From Nitrospira sp. MA-1 (GTDB lineage: Bacteria > Nitrospirota > Nitrospiria > Nitrospirales > UBA8639), in the NCBI GenBank assembly GCA_032139905.1, contig JAQJDB010000006.1, positions 124,001 through 188,000 on the forward strand: a stretch of 64,000 bases of DNA, read 5' to 3'. Made by a program: the position numbers and the translations under genes. Shown here piece by piece: positions 1 to 9,129 of this stretch. Under the pieces are notes generated by a model. That model worked only from the letters and a program-made list of their open reading frames with translations, made no database searches and was not told the DNA's origin. Position 1 is the stretch's first letter, and each line of letters starts with the position of its first letter.

Positions 1-2
1 GG

Positions 3-611
3 CCTCCCCGAATTCAGGAAGTAACCGTTAAATCAGTCAAGGCTAAAGGGGTTCATAATGGGCAAGAACTGGCTATTTTAGTGGAATACGATGATCCCAC
101 AGAAGATCCGGGGGACGCCGCTGCACTTGAATTTATGGTTGGAGACAAGCCAGCCCATTTTGCCCATGGTCAGGAAATGCTGCAGGTTGAAGGTGGACCG
201 GTAAACATTTGGTTTTGGAAAAAGGAAAGTGGCCAAGCTGTTGATATGAGTGCGAAGGGGTTTAAGACCTTGGAAACTCAACCTCACCAGGATGTTCAGG
301 CAACAGGGGTTTGGCAAAATGGGACATGGAAAGTGGTCTTTACCCGATTGTTAAAAACTGAGGACGAGCAGGATGTTCAAATAGAACCTGGCGAATGGAG
401 AAATGTGGCCTTTGCTTTTTGGGATGGGGCCATTGTGGATGGTCTTGTAAAGGAAAAAGGTGGACAGAAAGCCGTTTCTACTTGGTGGTATATTCGGGCT
501 GAACCGAGTGCAGATAATTCCATTTTTGGTTGGGTTATATTGGGCTTAGCCCTCGCAGCGGCCTTCGAACTGGTGATTGTAAGGAAACTGAGAAAGGGGC
601 AATCAGTATGA
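3..611 (+). CDS. Ethylbenzene-dehydrogenase-type haem-binding membrane subunit (NxrC-like), 5'-truncated
   Basis: The reading frame is open from base 3, so the gene begins before the window; the GTG at 81 is internal. The visible 202 codons show the beta-strand pattern of the DMSO-reductase-family gamma subunit (EB_dh fold): a strand ending in VEYDD, then a W-F-W segment, a 'GTWKVVFTR' strand and 'NVAFAFWDGA'. In this family the fold binds one haem b and passes electrons from a molybdenum oxidoreductase. A single hydrophobic helix near the C-terminus (FGWVILGLALAAAFELVIV, followed by RKLRK) would anchor the domain in the membrane with the tail inside. The stop overlaps the start of the next gene, a cytochrome c, as ATGA, so the two are translationally coupled. 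In Nitrospira such subunits are annotated NxrC. That assignment is inferred because the catalytic subunits are not in view. Confidence 0.75.
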   Translation, partial: PPRIQEVTVKSVKAKGVHNGQELAILVEYDDPTEDPGDAAALEFMVGDKPAHFAHGQEMLQVEGGPVNIWFWKKESGQAVDMSAKGFKTLETQPHQDVQATGVWQNGTWKVVFTRLLKTEDEQDVQIEPGEWRNVAFAFWDGAIVDGLVKEKGGQKAVSTWWYIRAEPSADNSIFGWVILGLALAAAFELVIVRKLRKGQSV

Positions 612-1645
612 AACTGATAGCGGGAGGCGGTCGTGATATAACAGTCATCGGTTTGGCCGTTGTCGGATTTACCTTCACGCTATTCTCTGGATGCGCAATT
701 TTTGAGGATGAAAAAACCTCTAAGGGCCGAAAGCTCTATAACCATTATTGTAGTCATTGTCATGGGGAAACCGGACAACAAGGGGAAGGCTTTAATTGGG
801 AGCGCATGTCGGACCCCAGACCTAAAAATCTCGCATCCAATGCCGAAATGTCCACCTTTAGTGATGAAGAGATTTTCCACACTATTTATCGGGACATGAA
901 AGATACGACCGATCCCAAAGTATTAGATGACGAGGACTACTTTGCCGTCCCTACCATGCCGACATTTAAGTACACCTTATCGGAGGAAGAAATCTGGTCT
1001 ATTGTGGGTTATGTTCGGACCCTTCATGGTATGTCGTTGAGCTATGATTTTGAAGCCAGGAAAAAAGAATTAGATGAGGCATTCCAGGCGGCACAGCAAG
1101 AGATGGAAACGGCAAAAGCGTCTTTTGAGGCCGCAACCGAGAAAGCGGAGGCCGCTCAAGCTGCTTATGAAGAAACGCTGACAGATGAGCAGCTTGAGAA
1201 TTACGAACCGGAAGAAGTCACGATTCCGGAAGAGGAAGCGTTCCTGGCAGCGAATGAGAAATATGAAAACGCTAAAGCCTCTGTTGATAACTTTTTAAAG
1301 CGTCCTAAAAAGGCTCAGGTCTCTCGACCGGATCTCTCCTTACCTGAAGAGGAACGTGCCGTCCAAGCTAATCTGGGAAAACAGTTATATAATGACAAAT
1401 ACGGATGTCAGGGATGTCATAGCCTCAATGATGAAGGTGGGCTGGTTGGTCCTGCATTAGATCGAGCAGGATTTCGCCTCAATCCTACATGGGTCTATCG
1501 GTGGATTCTGTATCCTCAAGCCATGAAAAAACATACCAGGATGCCAAATTTAGGGATTTCAGACCAAGATGCCAAGGCAATCACGTATTATTTAGGGACA
1601 CTCCAGGCCCCAAAACCAGAAAATCCAGTTCCCCTCTCAGAATAA
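608..1645 (+). CDS. Dihaem cytochrome c lipoprotein with long helical linker
   Basis: 345 residues from the ATG at 608, chosen because it overlaps the upstream stop (ATGA) and is followed at once by an N-terminal helix and a lipobox (L25-F-S-G-C29). A lipid-anchored periplasmic protein is expected. Two class-I cytochrome c domains are visible. The first has C48-x-x-C51-H52, with a probable axial Met in 'VPTMPTF'. The second has C267-x-x-C270-H271, with 'TRMPNLGIS' supplying a Met ligand. Between them lies about 100 residues of highly charged, Ala/Glu/Lys-rich sequence (roughly 150-250) with strong helix and coiled-coil character, which is unusual for a dihaem cytochrome. The partner is presumably the haem-binding subunit immediately upstream. 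Role in electron transfer is well supported; the donor and acceptor are not known from this window. Confidence 0.85.
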   Translation: MKLIAGGGRDITVIGLAVVGFTFTLFSGCAIFEDEKTSKGRKLYNHYCSHCHGETGQQGEGFNWERMSDPRPKNLASNAEMSTFSDEEIFHTIYRDMKDTTDPKVLDDEDYFAVPTMPTFKYTLSEEEIWSIVGYVRTLHGMSLSYDFEARKKELDEAFQAAQQEMETAKASFEAATEKAEAAQAAYEETLTDEQLENYEPEEVTIPEEEAFLAANEKYENAKASVDNFLKRPKKAQVSRPDLSLPEEERAVQANLGKQLYNDKYGCQGCHSLNDEGGLVGPALDRAGFRLNPTWVYRWILYPQAMKKHTRMPNLGISDQDAKAITYYLGTLQAPKPENPVPLSE

Positions 1646-1848
1646 AAACAAAACGGTCCTTCTTTCCACGAGACGCGTGCCTTTAGGCTTGCATTAGCCA
1701 AAAAAGGTGTTCACCTACCATTTATCCATGCTAAGGACCTGGTTTGAATCTGGTGGTTCTAAGGAATTGTGGGAATGCTTTTGATAAACAGGCTAGGATT
1801 AAAAATAAAAAAAGCCTATGAGTGGCTGGAATTCTCCTGAGTGATTGG

Positions 1849-1875
1849 CCGATTAAAATAAAACTAATCGGTTTG
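1849..1875 (+). terminator. Possible rho-independent terminator after the cytochrome gene
   Basis: CCGATTA at 1849-1855 pairs with TAATCGG at 1865-1871 across a 9-base A-rich loop and is followed by TTTGTTTG. The stem is short and AT-rich, so this is only a plausible end for the plus-strand respiratory transcript. It lies just past the 3' end of the convergent prenyltransferase gene. Confidence 0.35.
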
Positions 1876-1902
1876 TTTGTAGTCCTTACTTATTTTGTAT
1901 AT

Positions 1903-2754
1903 TTATGGATGCCCCATCCATATTCCTCCTAAAATAAGAACCCCAATCCAGACATGTTGTTTGAATAAAAAGAAGGCTTTTTCCCCTGAAATATTTGAGC
2001 GGAGAAGAAGAACTTGATAGCCTAATAAACCAGCTACTCCCATTAAGGTCATAGAATATTCAATGCCAAGATGATTGATGTTGGCGACCAGAGACAGACA
2101 TGCCAGCATGATCAACCCCGCAATGCCCACCCCAAGCCAGGTGTAGGATCCAAAGAGAATGGCGGTGGATTTGACTCCAATCCTTTGGTCATCATCCCTG
2201 TCCTGTATGGCGTAAATCGTATCGTAGGCCATGGCCCAACACACCGTTGCTGCGAAAAGGATCCAAGCCGACAGGTCCAATTCGTTTCGAACAGCGGCCC
2301 ACGCCATGATGCCACCCCACCCAAATGCTAATCCCAAAACAAGTTGGGGGATATGGATGAAACGCTTGCAGAAAGGATAAATCCCAGCAAGCAGCAATGC
2401 CACAGGACTCAGCAAAAGTGTTAGAGGATTCAAGAGCCATAACAAAATGGCGGCTAACCCAAGCAAAACTGCCAGAAGTGCTAAGCCTTGGGAAGGCGTT
2501 AATTGGCCAGAAGCAAGGGGACGATGCCGTGTTCGTTGAACTTCCCGATCAAATGACCGGTCAGCCAGGTCATTCATAATCACCCCTGCACTTCGCATGA
2601 GAAATGATCCAAAAATGAACACCAAAAGGAGCTTAAGACCGGGCCAACCCTCGGAAGCAAGAAACAGAGACCAAAGGGTGGGGAAGAGTAAAAGCAGAGT
2701 CCCTGTTTGATTGAACAACCGGATGAGATTCGCTAATGCAAGGAAAGGAGGCAT
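1903..2754 (-). CDS. UbiA-family polyprenyltransferase (UbiA/MqnP type)
   Basis: 283 residues, the usual size of the family, almost entirely hydrophobic with about eight membrane helices. The first aspartate-rich site reads N61-D-x-x-D65-x-x-x-D69 followed by 'REVQRTRHRPLASG'. The second lies near residue 187-197 ('DTIYAIQDRDDD'). These two sites bind Mg-diphosphate of the polyprenyl donor, so the enzyme attaches a polyprenyl chain to an aromatic quinone precursor in the inner membrane. The homologue in the futalosine menaquinone route (MqnP) and 4-hydroxybenzoate polyprenyltransferase (UbiA) are hard to tell apart by eye. Since Nitrospira-like bacteria are thought to use menaquinone, MqnP is a reasonable guess. 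It is a single-gene unit on the minus strand. Confidence 0.85.
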   Translation of the reverse strand: MPPFLALANLIRLFNQTGTLLLLFPTLWSLFLASEGWPGLKLLLVFIFGSFLMRSAGVIMNDLADRSFDREVQRTRHRPLASGQLTPSQGLALLAVLLGLAAILLWLLNPLTLLLSPVALLLAGIYPFCKRFIHIPQLVLGLAFGWGGIMAWAAVRNELDLSAWILFAATVCWAMAYDTIYAIQDRDDDQRIGVKSTAILFGSYTWLGVGIAGLIMLACLSLVANINHLGIEYSMTLMGVAGLLGYQVLLLRSNISGEKAFFLFKQHVWIGVLILGGIWMGHP

Positions 2755-2900
2755 GGACGCTATGTAGAGCTGCCTAAAACAATAAGGGACACGGATGGTA
2801 AGACATGACCATTGGAAAAGACGCCATTATCGGAACACATAAACTATGAGTTTTGAGTCATGCGAATGTGAATATTATTGCTCAGGAAGCCCCCCCAATG

Positions 2901-3374
2901 TTACTTCACCATAAATCGTGCGATACAGAGGATTCGATCCGGTTCATTCGAAGGAGCAACCACGATCATCCATTCCCCGGTGTGTAAATCCGGACGTAGT
3001 GATTTCATGCTCCACATGCGATAGCCTGGAGAAGGTTGAATGGGGATGTTCACTTCTGAAATTTTGGTCCAAGTTCCATCGGTTTTGTGATGCCAGCTGT
3101 GACGAATTTTTCCTTTTGTGGTTGCTTCGATTTTTGTCCAAAATATCACTTGCGAAGTTTGTGATGTTTGGATCATTGGAATTGCCGCTTGCCCATTTTT
3201 ATCTTTTTCGCAATAGGCTGGAGGACGGAATATTCCCTGTGGGTTCCTCTTGTCCACTTCTTTAGATAAAACAACGGTCTTAACAAGAAAGTCAGCCTGG
3301 GCTAACAGAGGTGTTCCTGCTAGGCCGATCAAAAGCCCGATTCCCCTCAATATGTGTTTCACTCGATCAACCAC
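2901..3374 (-). CDS. DUF2914 secreted protein
   Basis: 157 residues starting at GTG 3374. An N-terminal hydrophobic stretch (IGLLIGLAGTPLLAQA) is a probable Sec signal peptide with cleavage after AQA. The mature part has the DUF2914 signature: a 'VIFWTKIEA' strand, 'IRHSWHHKTDGTWTKISEVNIPI', then 'GYRMWSMKSL' and 'TGEWMIVV', ending in 'RFMVK'. Domains of this family are short beta-rich periplasmic modules of unknown function. No partner is evident: the neighbour on the same strand, the prenyltransferase, lies about 146 bases downstream. Confidence 0.75.
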   Translation of the reverse strand: MVDRVKHILRGIGLLIGLAGTPLLAQADFLVKTVVLSKEVDKRNPQGIFRPPAYCEKDKNGQAAIPMIQTSQTSQVIFWTKIEATTKGKIRHSWHHKTDGTWTKISEVNIPIQPSPGYRMWSMKSLRPDLHTGEWMIVVAPSNEPDRILCIARFMVK

Positions 3375-3536
3375 CTTCAGTCCTCATTTGGATCGTGAGA
3401 CAACGCCAACCTAAGAAACTAAAATATACCTGCGGTCTTGTCAATGGAGAAGGTGAAGGGAGGGCATAAGTGCGGAACCTACTTATTCCTCAGCAAATTC
3501 CCTCCACTTTTTGATAAGACCCACGACCTTTTGAAG

Positions 3537-3566
3537 TTGACGTTACTAAGCGACGAAAGGTATAAA
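3537..3566 (+). promoter_or_regulatory. Sigma-70-type promoter for tRNA-Thr
   Basis: TTGACG at 3537-3542 and TATAAA at 3561-3566, separated by 18 bases. The predicted start is near 3573, about 70 bases before the tRNA, leaving a short 5' leader to be removed by RNase P. Confidence 0.55.
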
Positions 3567-3640
3567 CGACCACAAGGTAGCCTACCAAACTCGTTCTCCA
3601 GTAAAGGCGGTCCTTCGCTGTTTGATTCCTTCCAATGTGA

Positions 3641-3715
3641 GCCGGCGTAGCTCAGTGGTAGAGCAGCTGATTCGTAATCAGCAGGTCGGTGGTTCAATCC
3701 CACTCGCCGGCTCCA
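3641..3715 (+). tRNA. tRNA-Thr (anticodon CGT), CCA encoded
   Basis: Acceptor stem GCCGGCG (3641-3647) pairs perfectly with CGCCGGC (3705-3711); discriminator T and encoded CCA follow. The D-arm reads TAGCTCAGTGGTAGAGCA. The anticodon stem GCTGA/TCAGC encloses the seven-base loop TTCGTAA, giving anticodon CGT (reads ACG, threonine). The T-arm is GGTGG-TTCAATC-CCACT. All arms have normal lengths. Confidence 0.95.
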
Positions 3716-4451
3716 GTCAATATCCAATCGGACAAGTTTTTAAAGTAATAGCCCGGAAGGATTCCGGTTATTTTCTTTCACAGCGAATGTTGGAAATTTG
3801 ATCTGAAAAAATGGAGCTTGTGTGGCATCGGTATGTGTATTTGGGTTCAGGGAAGCTACCTTGATAGTTCTTACGTAGTGGACCTGAACCGCCAGGTCCT
3901 TTTACTTTTCTGTCTTGAGGCCACACAAATGACTGGGCCGAAATGTTCATTCTCCCCTGGGAGATTCGAATCTTGGTACTTTCCATTGGGTGTTTCTTGA
4001 TCAACAATCCCTCTGCGGAATTTTGAATGTAATTAGGTCGTTTTCCCTTCCTGCTAATTTCATTTTGTTGCGAATCTCAATTGGTCGCCATTTCCCTCAC
4101 CTTCCTCTCAAATTCACCCCTTGTCAGAGAAAACATTCGGGTCCCTTATCCAATTGGGATGTGGTGGGTCTTGTCAGGATGCTTAACGGGTTTGCCGCCA
4201 TACAACTATAACCAACCTGCTCTCAAATCACATGATCTTGCCCTACTGTCCAAGGGCGCCTAGAGACATCTGTCAACGGTTTTAACATCGGAATTTTGTT
4301 GATCAAGATTGTGGTGGTGTTCCAACCCTTCAATGACTCCCTGTTCTTTTAGATTTTATGCAAATCGGGGATGTTGATTAAATTCCGAAGAGAGGCACAT
4401 GGTTTGCTTAAACGAACGGAAGACAGGGACACTTATTATTTGAGGGACATT
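3716..4451. other. Gene-poor stretch, nothing recognised
   Basis: About 735 bases after the tRNA. Short open frames exist on both strands, but none has a convincing ribosome-binding site, a known motif or natural amino-acid composition. No strong hairpin with a T-tract was seen. Confidence 0.5.
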
Positions 4452-4598
4452 ATGAAAATCTGTGAAAAATGTCAGGGTGCAATGGTGGTCGAGCGCGCTG
4501 TGGATTTGGAGGTCGGATTAAGTCTTTTGTATTTTGCTTGCTTAAATTGTGGGAAACGGATTCAGGCGGAAAAAGAACCGAGACCTCTAGTCCATTAA
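4452..4598 (+). CDS. Small zinc-ribbon-like protein (48 aa)
   Basis: The start ATG at 4452 is chosen because GAGGGA lies at 4442-4447 and the protein then begins 'MKICEKC'. Two CxxC pairs (C-E-K-C near the N-terminus and C-L-N-C about 30 residues later) form a classic four-cysteine zinc knuckle around a short hydrophobic core; the tail is charged. Function unknown: such mini zinc ribbons can bind nucleic acid or act in protein-protein contact. It lies 35 bases upstream of another tiny gene and may share a transcript with it. Confidence 0.55.
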   Translation: MKICEKCQGAMVVERAVDLEVGLSLLYFACLNCGKRIQAEKEPRPLVH

Positions 4599-4633
4599 TC
4601 CTTGATTAAGGCAACCATGAATGGGGAGGAGTT

Positions 4634-4882
4634 ATGCAAGAACAGAGTCGACCATTGACTTATGATGAACGAAAGGCGGCCGAAGCAGCTTTTCGAGGGG
4701 CGCCGTTCGATCCACAATTGTCCGAATCAGCCAGAAAGGTTTATCTCGGGATTTCCTCCGCAATGGCGAACAAACGGAATGAGGCGTTTCAGGAATATGA
4801 TCTTTCGCAAAGGCCGGTTTCAGGAAAAAGAGCGTCAAATGAATCGCAGGGTCGATCGAGAGCAAAATCTTCTTTATGGTAA
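4634..4882 (+). CDS. Small hypothetical protein (82 aa)
   Basis: ATG at 4634 follows a strong GGGGAGGAG ribosome-binding site (about 4622-4631). The first ~50 residues look natural and amphipathic ('LTYDERKAAEAAFRGAPFDPQ', 'ESARKVYLGISSAM'). After about residue 50 the sequence becomes Ser/Arg-rich. The +1 frame reads 'KERQMNRRVDREQNLLYG' over the same bases, which looks at least as protein-like, so a frameshift near 4800 is possible. A strong stem-loop follows just after the stop. No family recognised. Confidence 0.5.
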   Translation: MQEQSRPLTYDERKAAEAAFRGAPFDPQLSESARKVYLGISSAMANKRNEAFQEYDLSQRPVSGKRASNESQGRSRAKSSLW

Positions 4883-4897
4883 TCTGGGCTCACTTTT

Positions 4898-4930
4898 CTG
4901 AGGACGACCCGAGGATCGGGTCGTCCTCAG
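4898..4930. terminator. Perfect 15-bp stem-loop, probable transcript end
   Basis: CTGAGGACGACCCGA (4898-4912) and its exact reverse complement (4916-4930) flank a three-base loop. It sits 16 bases after the small gene ending at 4882. No clear T-tract follows, so it may be a processing or stability hairpin rather than an intrinsic terminator. Confidence 0.5.
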
Positions 4931-5658
4931 TTAGCACCTTCCATTATGCTTGACCGCCCGGTATTCCTCATTCCAAGTATTTTTTTTTGGTTACGGGATC
5001 GCCCCGGCGAGGAGTTTTGTCGGAGAGAGTATATCTGGGTTGTGAAGTTAACTATGCCAAAGAATGTTCGGGTGTCTTCGAAGTCTTGAGTCAATTCTTT
5101 CCGCCAATTTTGGTGCTGAGGTATGATGATCAAAATACCATCACCATATTCCCGCCATTGATGAAGTGGTCAATTAACAAAATTTTTAACTGCAACACCA
5201 CAAATTCCTTTTCACCGGATCAATTTCATTACACACCTCTCCCTTTGACATACAGAGATGGCCCCCAATTTTTGGACAGCTCCCTAAGTGAAATCTTATG
5301 CATTATATTTTCGTTCAATGAATGGGGCAGAAGATGACAGGAGGCTCTCGAGAGAATCTTTTCCCCTGGCTGAGTGAACGGAGCGCTTGGTCCTTGGGTT
5401 CGATGGCTGACTAAAGTAGCGGAAAAGCATTAACCCCAAATACCTAAAAATTCCATTTTAGGTTTACGCATAGCTCTTTTAGGTTAGGGAAAAGGCCTTC
5501 CAATGGTGTCTGGTTTGGAAGGTTATGTCGCAACAAATTTTATGCCTATTTGAGCTAGCAGTACGGGCTCATCTTGATCAATCCTATTTTTGGTTTTGGG
5601 TGTCTCTATGGCGGGATGAAGATGAGGTGAATAGGGACCTCAGGCCCTTCAGTGCTCG
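4931..5658. other. Intergenic stretch, nothing recognised
   Basis: About 730 bases between the stem-loop and the 3' end of the minus-strand acyltransferase gene. It is A/T-rich with weak short hairpins, for example CCTAAAA/TTTTAGG at 5443-5462. I see no supported gene. Confidence 0.45.
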
Positions 5659-8600
5659 TTATTGAGGAAGTTGTGCTTTTATTTTTGCCAATGCCAATTG
5701 TTTTAGGGTGCGCAAGTCCAACTTACCTGTTCCCAATACAGGGAGACGATCCACTTTGATGAAATTGCTCCGTTTGGGGATGAAAAGATTAGGCAACCCA
5801 TGAGTGGTGACCTTTTCCAAAATTTCCGGGATGGCCGATTCATCGAGGGTATGTAAGACCACCAGTTGCTCCCCTTTCCGTTCATCAGGCACGGCGGTGA
5901 CAGCCAAAGTCATAGTCTCGGTATTTGCTGCTTCCATTAGGGCACTCTCAACTCGTCCATGAGGAATCATCTCACCACCGATTTTGGAAAATCGGGAGAG
6001 GCGATCGGTAATGGTAATAAACCCATCCTCATCCAGGGCGGCAATATCTCCGGTAATGTACCATCCCTGTCGTATCACTTTTGCGGTCAAATCTTCACGT
6101 CCTAAATACCCACTCATGACGTTTGGTCCCTTGACTAACAGCATGCCTGGAGTCCCGACCGGCAATGGTTGCTCGGTGTCAGGATCCACAATTCTGACAG
6201 ACACGCCTGGAAGTGGTTGTCCGACCGTTCCCCGCCGAGAGGCGGATTGGAAAAATCCAGAAGCCCGAAAATCCGGACAATTGACGGCAATCACCGGAGC
6301 ACATTCTGTGACTCCATATCCTTCAATGGGACGAATGCCAAATCGTTCTTCGAATGCGATCAGTAGCCGGTCGGGTAATTTTTCTGCGCCTGTGAGCACG
6401 ATCCGAAGGGAACCAAATTGTTCAGGGGTGCAGCGGCGCAGGTACAGTTGCAGGAAAGTCGGGGTCGTTAACAGGATGGTGACTCGATGCTTGTGGATCA
6501 GATTCCCAATGGGACCGGCATCCATTGGAGAAGGATGATAGATTACGCCCGCTCCATGAATAACCGGAAACCACAGCGTGGTCAGATAGCCGAAAGAATG
6601 AAAGAACGGCAAAATCCCCAAAATCCGGTCGTTGTGATCCAGGTGAAGGACTTGGGCAATTCCTTCCACGTTTGAGTCAAGGTTGAAATGACTCAGCGGG
6701 ACGCCTTTGGGCTCTCCAGTACTTCCACTACTAAAAATAATCGTGGCGATATCATCAATGGATGGATGCATGGTCGCCCCACAAAAACGCTCCACCTTCC
6801 GGATTGGAGCGAAGAGCCCAAATAACATAGCGGTAATTCGAGCCTGCCCATCAATCGTGTTTCGAATCTCCTCGATCCAGATAGGCGTGAGGTTCATCGG
6901 CAATTCGAGATTGGCCTTTTCTAAGAAAACGCGACTGGTGAGAACAGTCACTAGGCCTGCTTGGTTTGATGAAGATTCCATCCCTTGCACCCCAACCGTA
7001 TAATTCAAGTTGACGGTGGTTCTTCCAGAAAGCGTTGCCGCCATATTGGCGAGCGCGCCACCTACACTTGGAGGTAGGAGAATTCCCACCGTTTGTTGCC
7101 CTTCCCAGTGAGATCTGAGGGCTCTTGCCAAAGCGATAGCGCCTGTCAGTGCCTCGAAGCAGGAGAGTCGAGGTCTGGTTGCATCTCCAAATACGACGCG
7201 AAACGGGTGTTTGCGCATGGACCAGACAAAGCTGTGATGGAGAGGGCGTCGTGTGAGTTTTCGTAAATGCCATGCCGTTTCTCCTAATTCCTGGACGGCC
7301 TGCCGTACCTCTTCAGCGGATGTGGTGGAGGGGAGGGGGGCGCCGACAGAGAGCGTAATTGGATAGGGGAATCGGGTTGGCCATTTTGCTAAAAAACGTC
7401 CGCCGATGAAGCTAAAGATACTCCCCCAGACCCGGTCAAGGTTAATGGGAATAATGGGCACATCCCGGCCTTTGACAATACGAGTGAATCCCGAACGAAA
7501 GGGTAAAAGGTTGCCTGTGCGGGTAATTTGTCCTTCTGGAAAAATGCAAACCAGTTCTCCTTGATCAAGACTCTGTCCCGCTTGTCGTATCGCGTGTAAG
7601 ATTTCTCTAGGGGATCCGTTCGAAGAAATTGGAATGACCCCCATGATTTTGGCAAAGGGTTGGAACACGCGATGGTCATAATAATTTTGGTCGACGAGAA
7701 AGCGAATGGGGCGATCGGTGGTGGAGAGTAGGAGTAGTCCATCGATGAAGGAGACATGGTTGGGTACCAGCAGTGCCCCACCTTCCTGCGGGATATGATC
7801 CCGTCCTGTGATGGTAAGTCGATAGATGGTGTGAGTAAACAAGACTAACAACAACCGAATAAACATTTCCGGGAGGACCCGAAGTGCCCAAATGGTTAGA
7901 GCTGCGCTTCCCAGACCGGATATGAGAAAAATATTGCTGGCGCTGAGTCCGATCTTTGAGAAGAAACCTGATCCCAGAGACCCCAACAGGACTCCTCCAA
8001 AGACCAGGGTATTGGCAAAGGCAATCACGGCGCCTCGTCGGTCGGCTGGGGATCGCCATTGAATCAGAGCATTGAGCGGGACCACCACAAATCCGCTGGC
8101 GAGGCCTAGACATCCCATGGCGATGAGGGTTCCTCCTAACTGGGGCTCCCCAAACCCTAAGGCGAAAAGACTGGCGGTGATCCCAGTGCCTCCCAAGGGA
8201 AGGTAGCCTAATTCGACTTTGGCCGCTGAGAGTTTTCCAACCAATAGGGACCCAATTCCGACTCCGATTCCGAAGGCTGCCAGGGGAAGGCCTGAAAGGG
8301 AATCTGACAGGTGAAGGACGACTTTGGCGTAGATCAACACATCCTGGCCAACTAAACTGGCCAAAGTCCAAAATGCAATGGCCCCCATGATGCCCAATTT
8401 CAAGACTCGATCGAATCGAAGAGCTTCAATGGCGGCCTTCCACGTTTCTCGAACTCCCCCATCAAGTCGAGCACGTGGAACTGTGGGAATAAATAATGAC
8501 GCCCATAATCCTATTCCTGAGCACATCATGAGGACTAATCCTGTCAACCATGGGGTTTGACCGGAAAGGTCAAGCATGAGACCTGCCAAGGCGGTTCCTG

Positions 8601-9129
8601 CAATGATGGCGATGAAGGTCCACATCTCGATTTGACCGTTTCCCCAGGACAAGCGATGGTGAGGCAAGAGTTCAGGAATAATTCCATATTTGGAAGGACT
8701 GAAAAGTGCACTTTGTGCACCCATTGCTGCCAGCACCAGGAGGGGAAGAATTCCACCCAGAGGATTCCAAAAGAGAGCTGCGGTTCCGGCTCCCATCAAT
8801 AAGACTTCCACGGCCTTCATGACGACGATGACGGTTCTCTTGCTAAACCGATCGGAAAAGACTCCGGCAAAGGCGGAGACCACCATCAGGGGAAGGGTAA
8901 AGATGACAAAGGCTTGCGTGGTTGTCGCCTGTGTGGCGGCTTCGAGCTCAGGGCCAGAAGCACCTCCTGCCGAGGCGGCCACTTGCTTGATAGCCAGGAG
9001 GGCGACAATGAGTTTCCAGGCATTATCGTTGAAGGCTCCAAAAAATTGGGCGACGAGCAGTCCGCGGAGAGCCGAGGATTGAGTTGCGGGTGGGGGGGAG
9101 GCTGAGTAGGCTTCAGTCACCGGGATCAC
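5659..9129 (-). CDS. aas: Aas-like fusion: MFS transporter, PlsC-type acyltransferase, acyl-ACP synthetase
   Basis: 1156 residues from GTG 9129. Three modules in order. Residues ~20-430 are a 12-helix MFS domain (LplT-like; 'FFGAFNDNAWKLIV', 'FSDRFSKRTVIVV'), a lysophospholipid flippase. Residues ~435-640 are an acyltransferase with the catalytic 'NHVSFIDG' box and the acceptor-binding 'FPEGQITRTG' box. Residues ~660-1150 are an AMP-forming acyl-ACP/CoA ligase with the P-loop 'SSGSTGEPKGVP', 'GYGVTECAPV', 'TGDIAALDEDGF' and the C-terminal catalytic lysine in 'GTGKLDLR'. All active-site motifs look intact. In E. coli, LplT and Aas are separate adjacent proteins; here they form one polypeptide, as in many other bacteria. 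It should import lysophospholipid and re-acylate it at the inner membrane. It stands alone and is transcribed away from the signalling array. Confidence 0.9.
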   Translation of the reverse strand: MIPVTEAYSASPPPATQSSALRGLLVAQFFGAFNDNAWKLIVALLAIKQVAASAGGASGPELEAATQATTTQAFVIFTLPLMVVSAFAGVFSDRFSKRTVIVVMKAVEVLLMGAGTAALFWNPLGGILPLLVLAAMGAQSALFSPSKYGIIPELLPHHRLSWGNGQIEMWTFIAIIAGTALAGLMLDLSGQTPWLTGLVLMMCSGIGLWASLFIPTVPRARLDGGVRETWKAAIEALRFDRVLKLGIMGAIAFWTLASLVGQDVLIYAKVVLHLSDSLSGLPLAAFGIGVGIGSLLVGKLSAAKVELGYLPLGGTGITASLFALGFGEPQLGGTLIAMGCLGLASGFVVVPLNALIQWRSPADRRGAVIAFANTLVFGGVLLGSLGSGFFSKIGLSASNIFLISGLGSAALTIWALRVLPEMFIRLLLVLFTHTIYRLTITGRDHIPQEGGALLVPNHVSFIDGLLLLSTTDRPIRFLVDQNYYDHRVFQPFAKIMGVIPISSNGSPREILHAIRQAGQSLDQGELVCIFPEGQITRTGNLLPFRSGFTRIVKGRDVPIIPINLDRVWGSIFSFIGGRFLAKWPTRFPYPITLSVGAPLPSTTSAEEVRQAVQELGETAWHLRKLTRRPLHHSFVWSMRKHPFRVVFGDATRPRLSCFEALTGAIALARALRSHWEGQQTVGILLPPSVGGALANMAATLSGRTTVNLNYTVGVQGMESSSNQAGLVTVLTSRVFLEKANLELPMNLTPIWIEEIRNTIDGQARITAMLFGLFAPIRKVERFCGATMHPSIDDIATIIFSSGSTGEPKGVPLSHFNLDSNVEGIAQVLHLDHNDRILGILPFFHSFGYLTTLWFPVIHGAGVIYHPSPMDAGPIGNLIHKHRVTILLTTPTFLQLYLRRCTPEQFGSLRIVLTGAEKLPDRLLIAFEERFGIRPIEGYGVTECAPVIAVNCPDFRASGFFQSASRRGTVGQPLPGVSVRIVDPDTEQPLPVGTPGMLLVKGPNVMSGYLGREDLTAKVIRQGWYITGDIAALDEDGFITITDRLSRFSKIGGEMIPHGRVESALMEAANTETMTLAVTAVPDERKGEQLVVLHTLDESAIPEILEKVTTHGLPNLFIPKRSNFIKVDRLPVLGTGKLDLRTLKQLALAKIKAQLPQ

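Noticed and set aside
530..607. Upstream extension of the cytochrome c gene from base 530
   Set aside because: It overlaps the preceding haem subunit in another frame; the ATG at 608 gives ATGA coupling and a clean lipobox.
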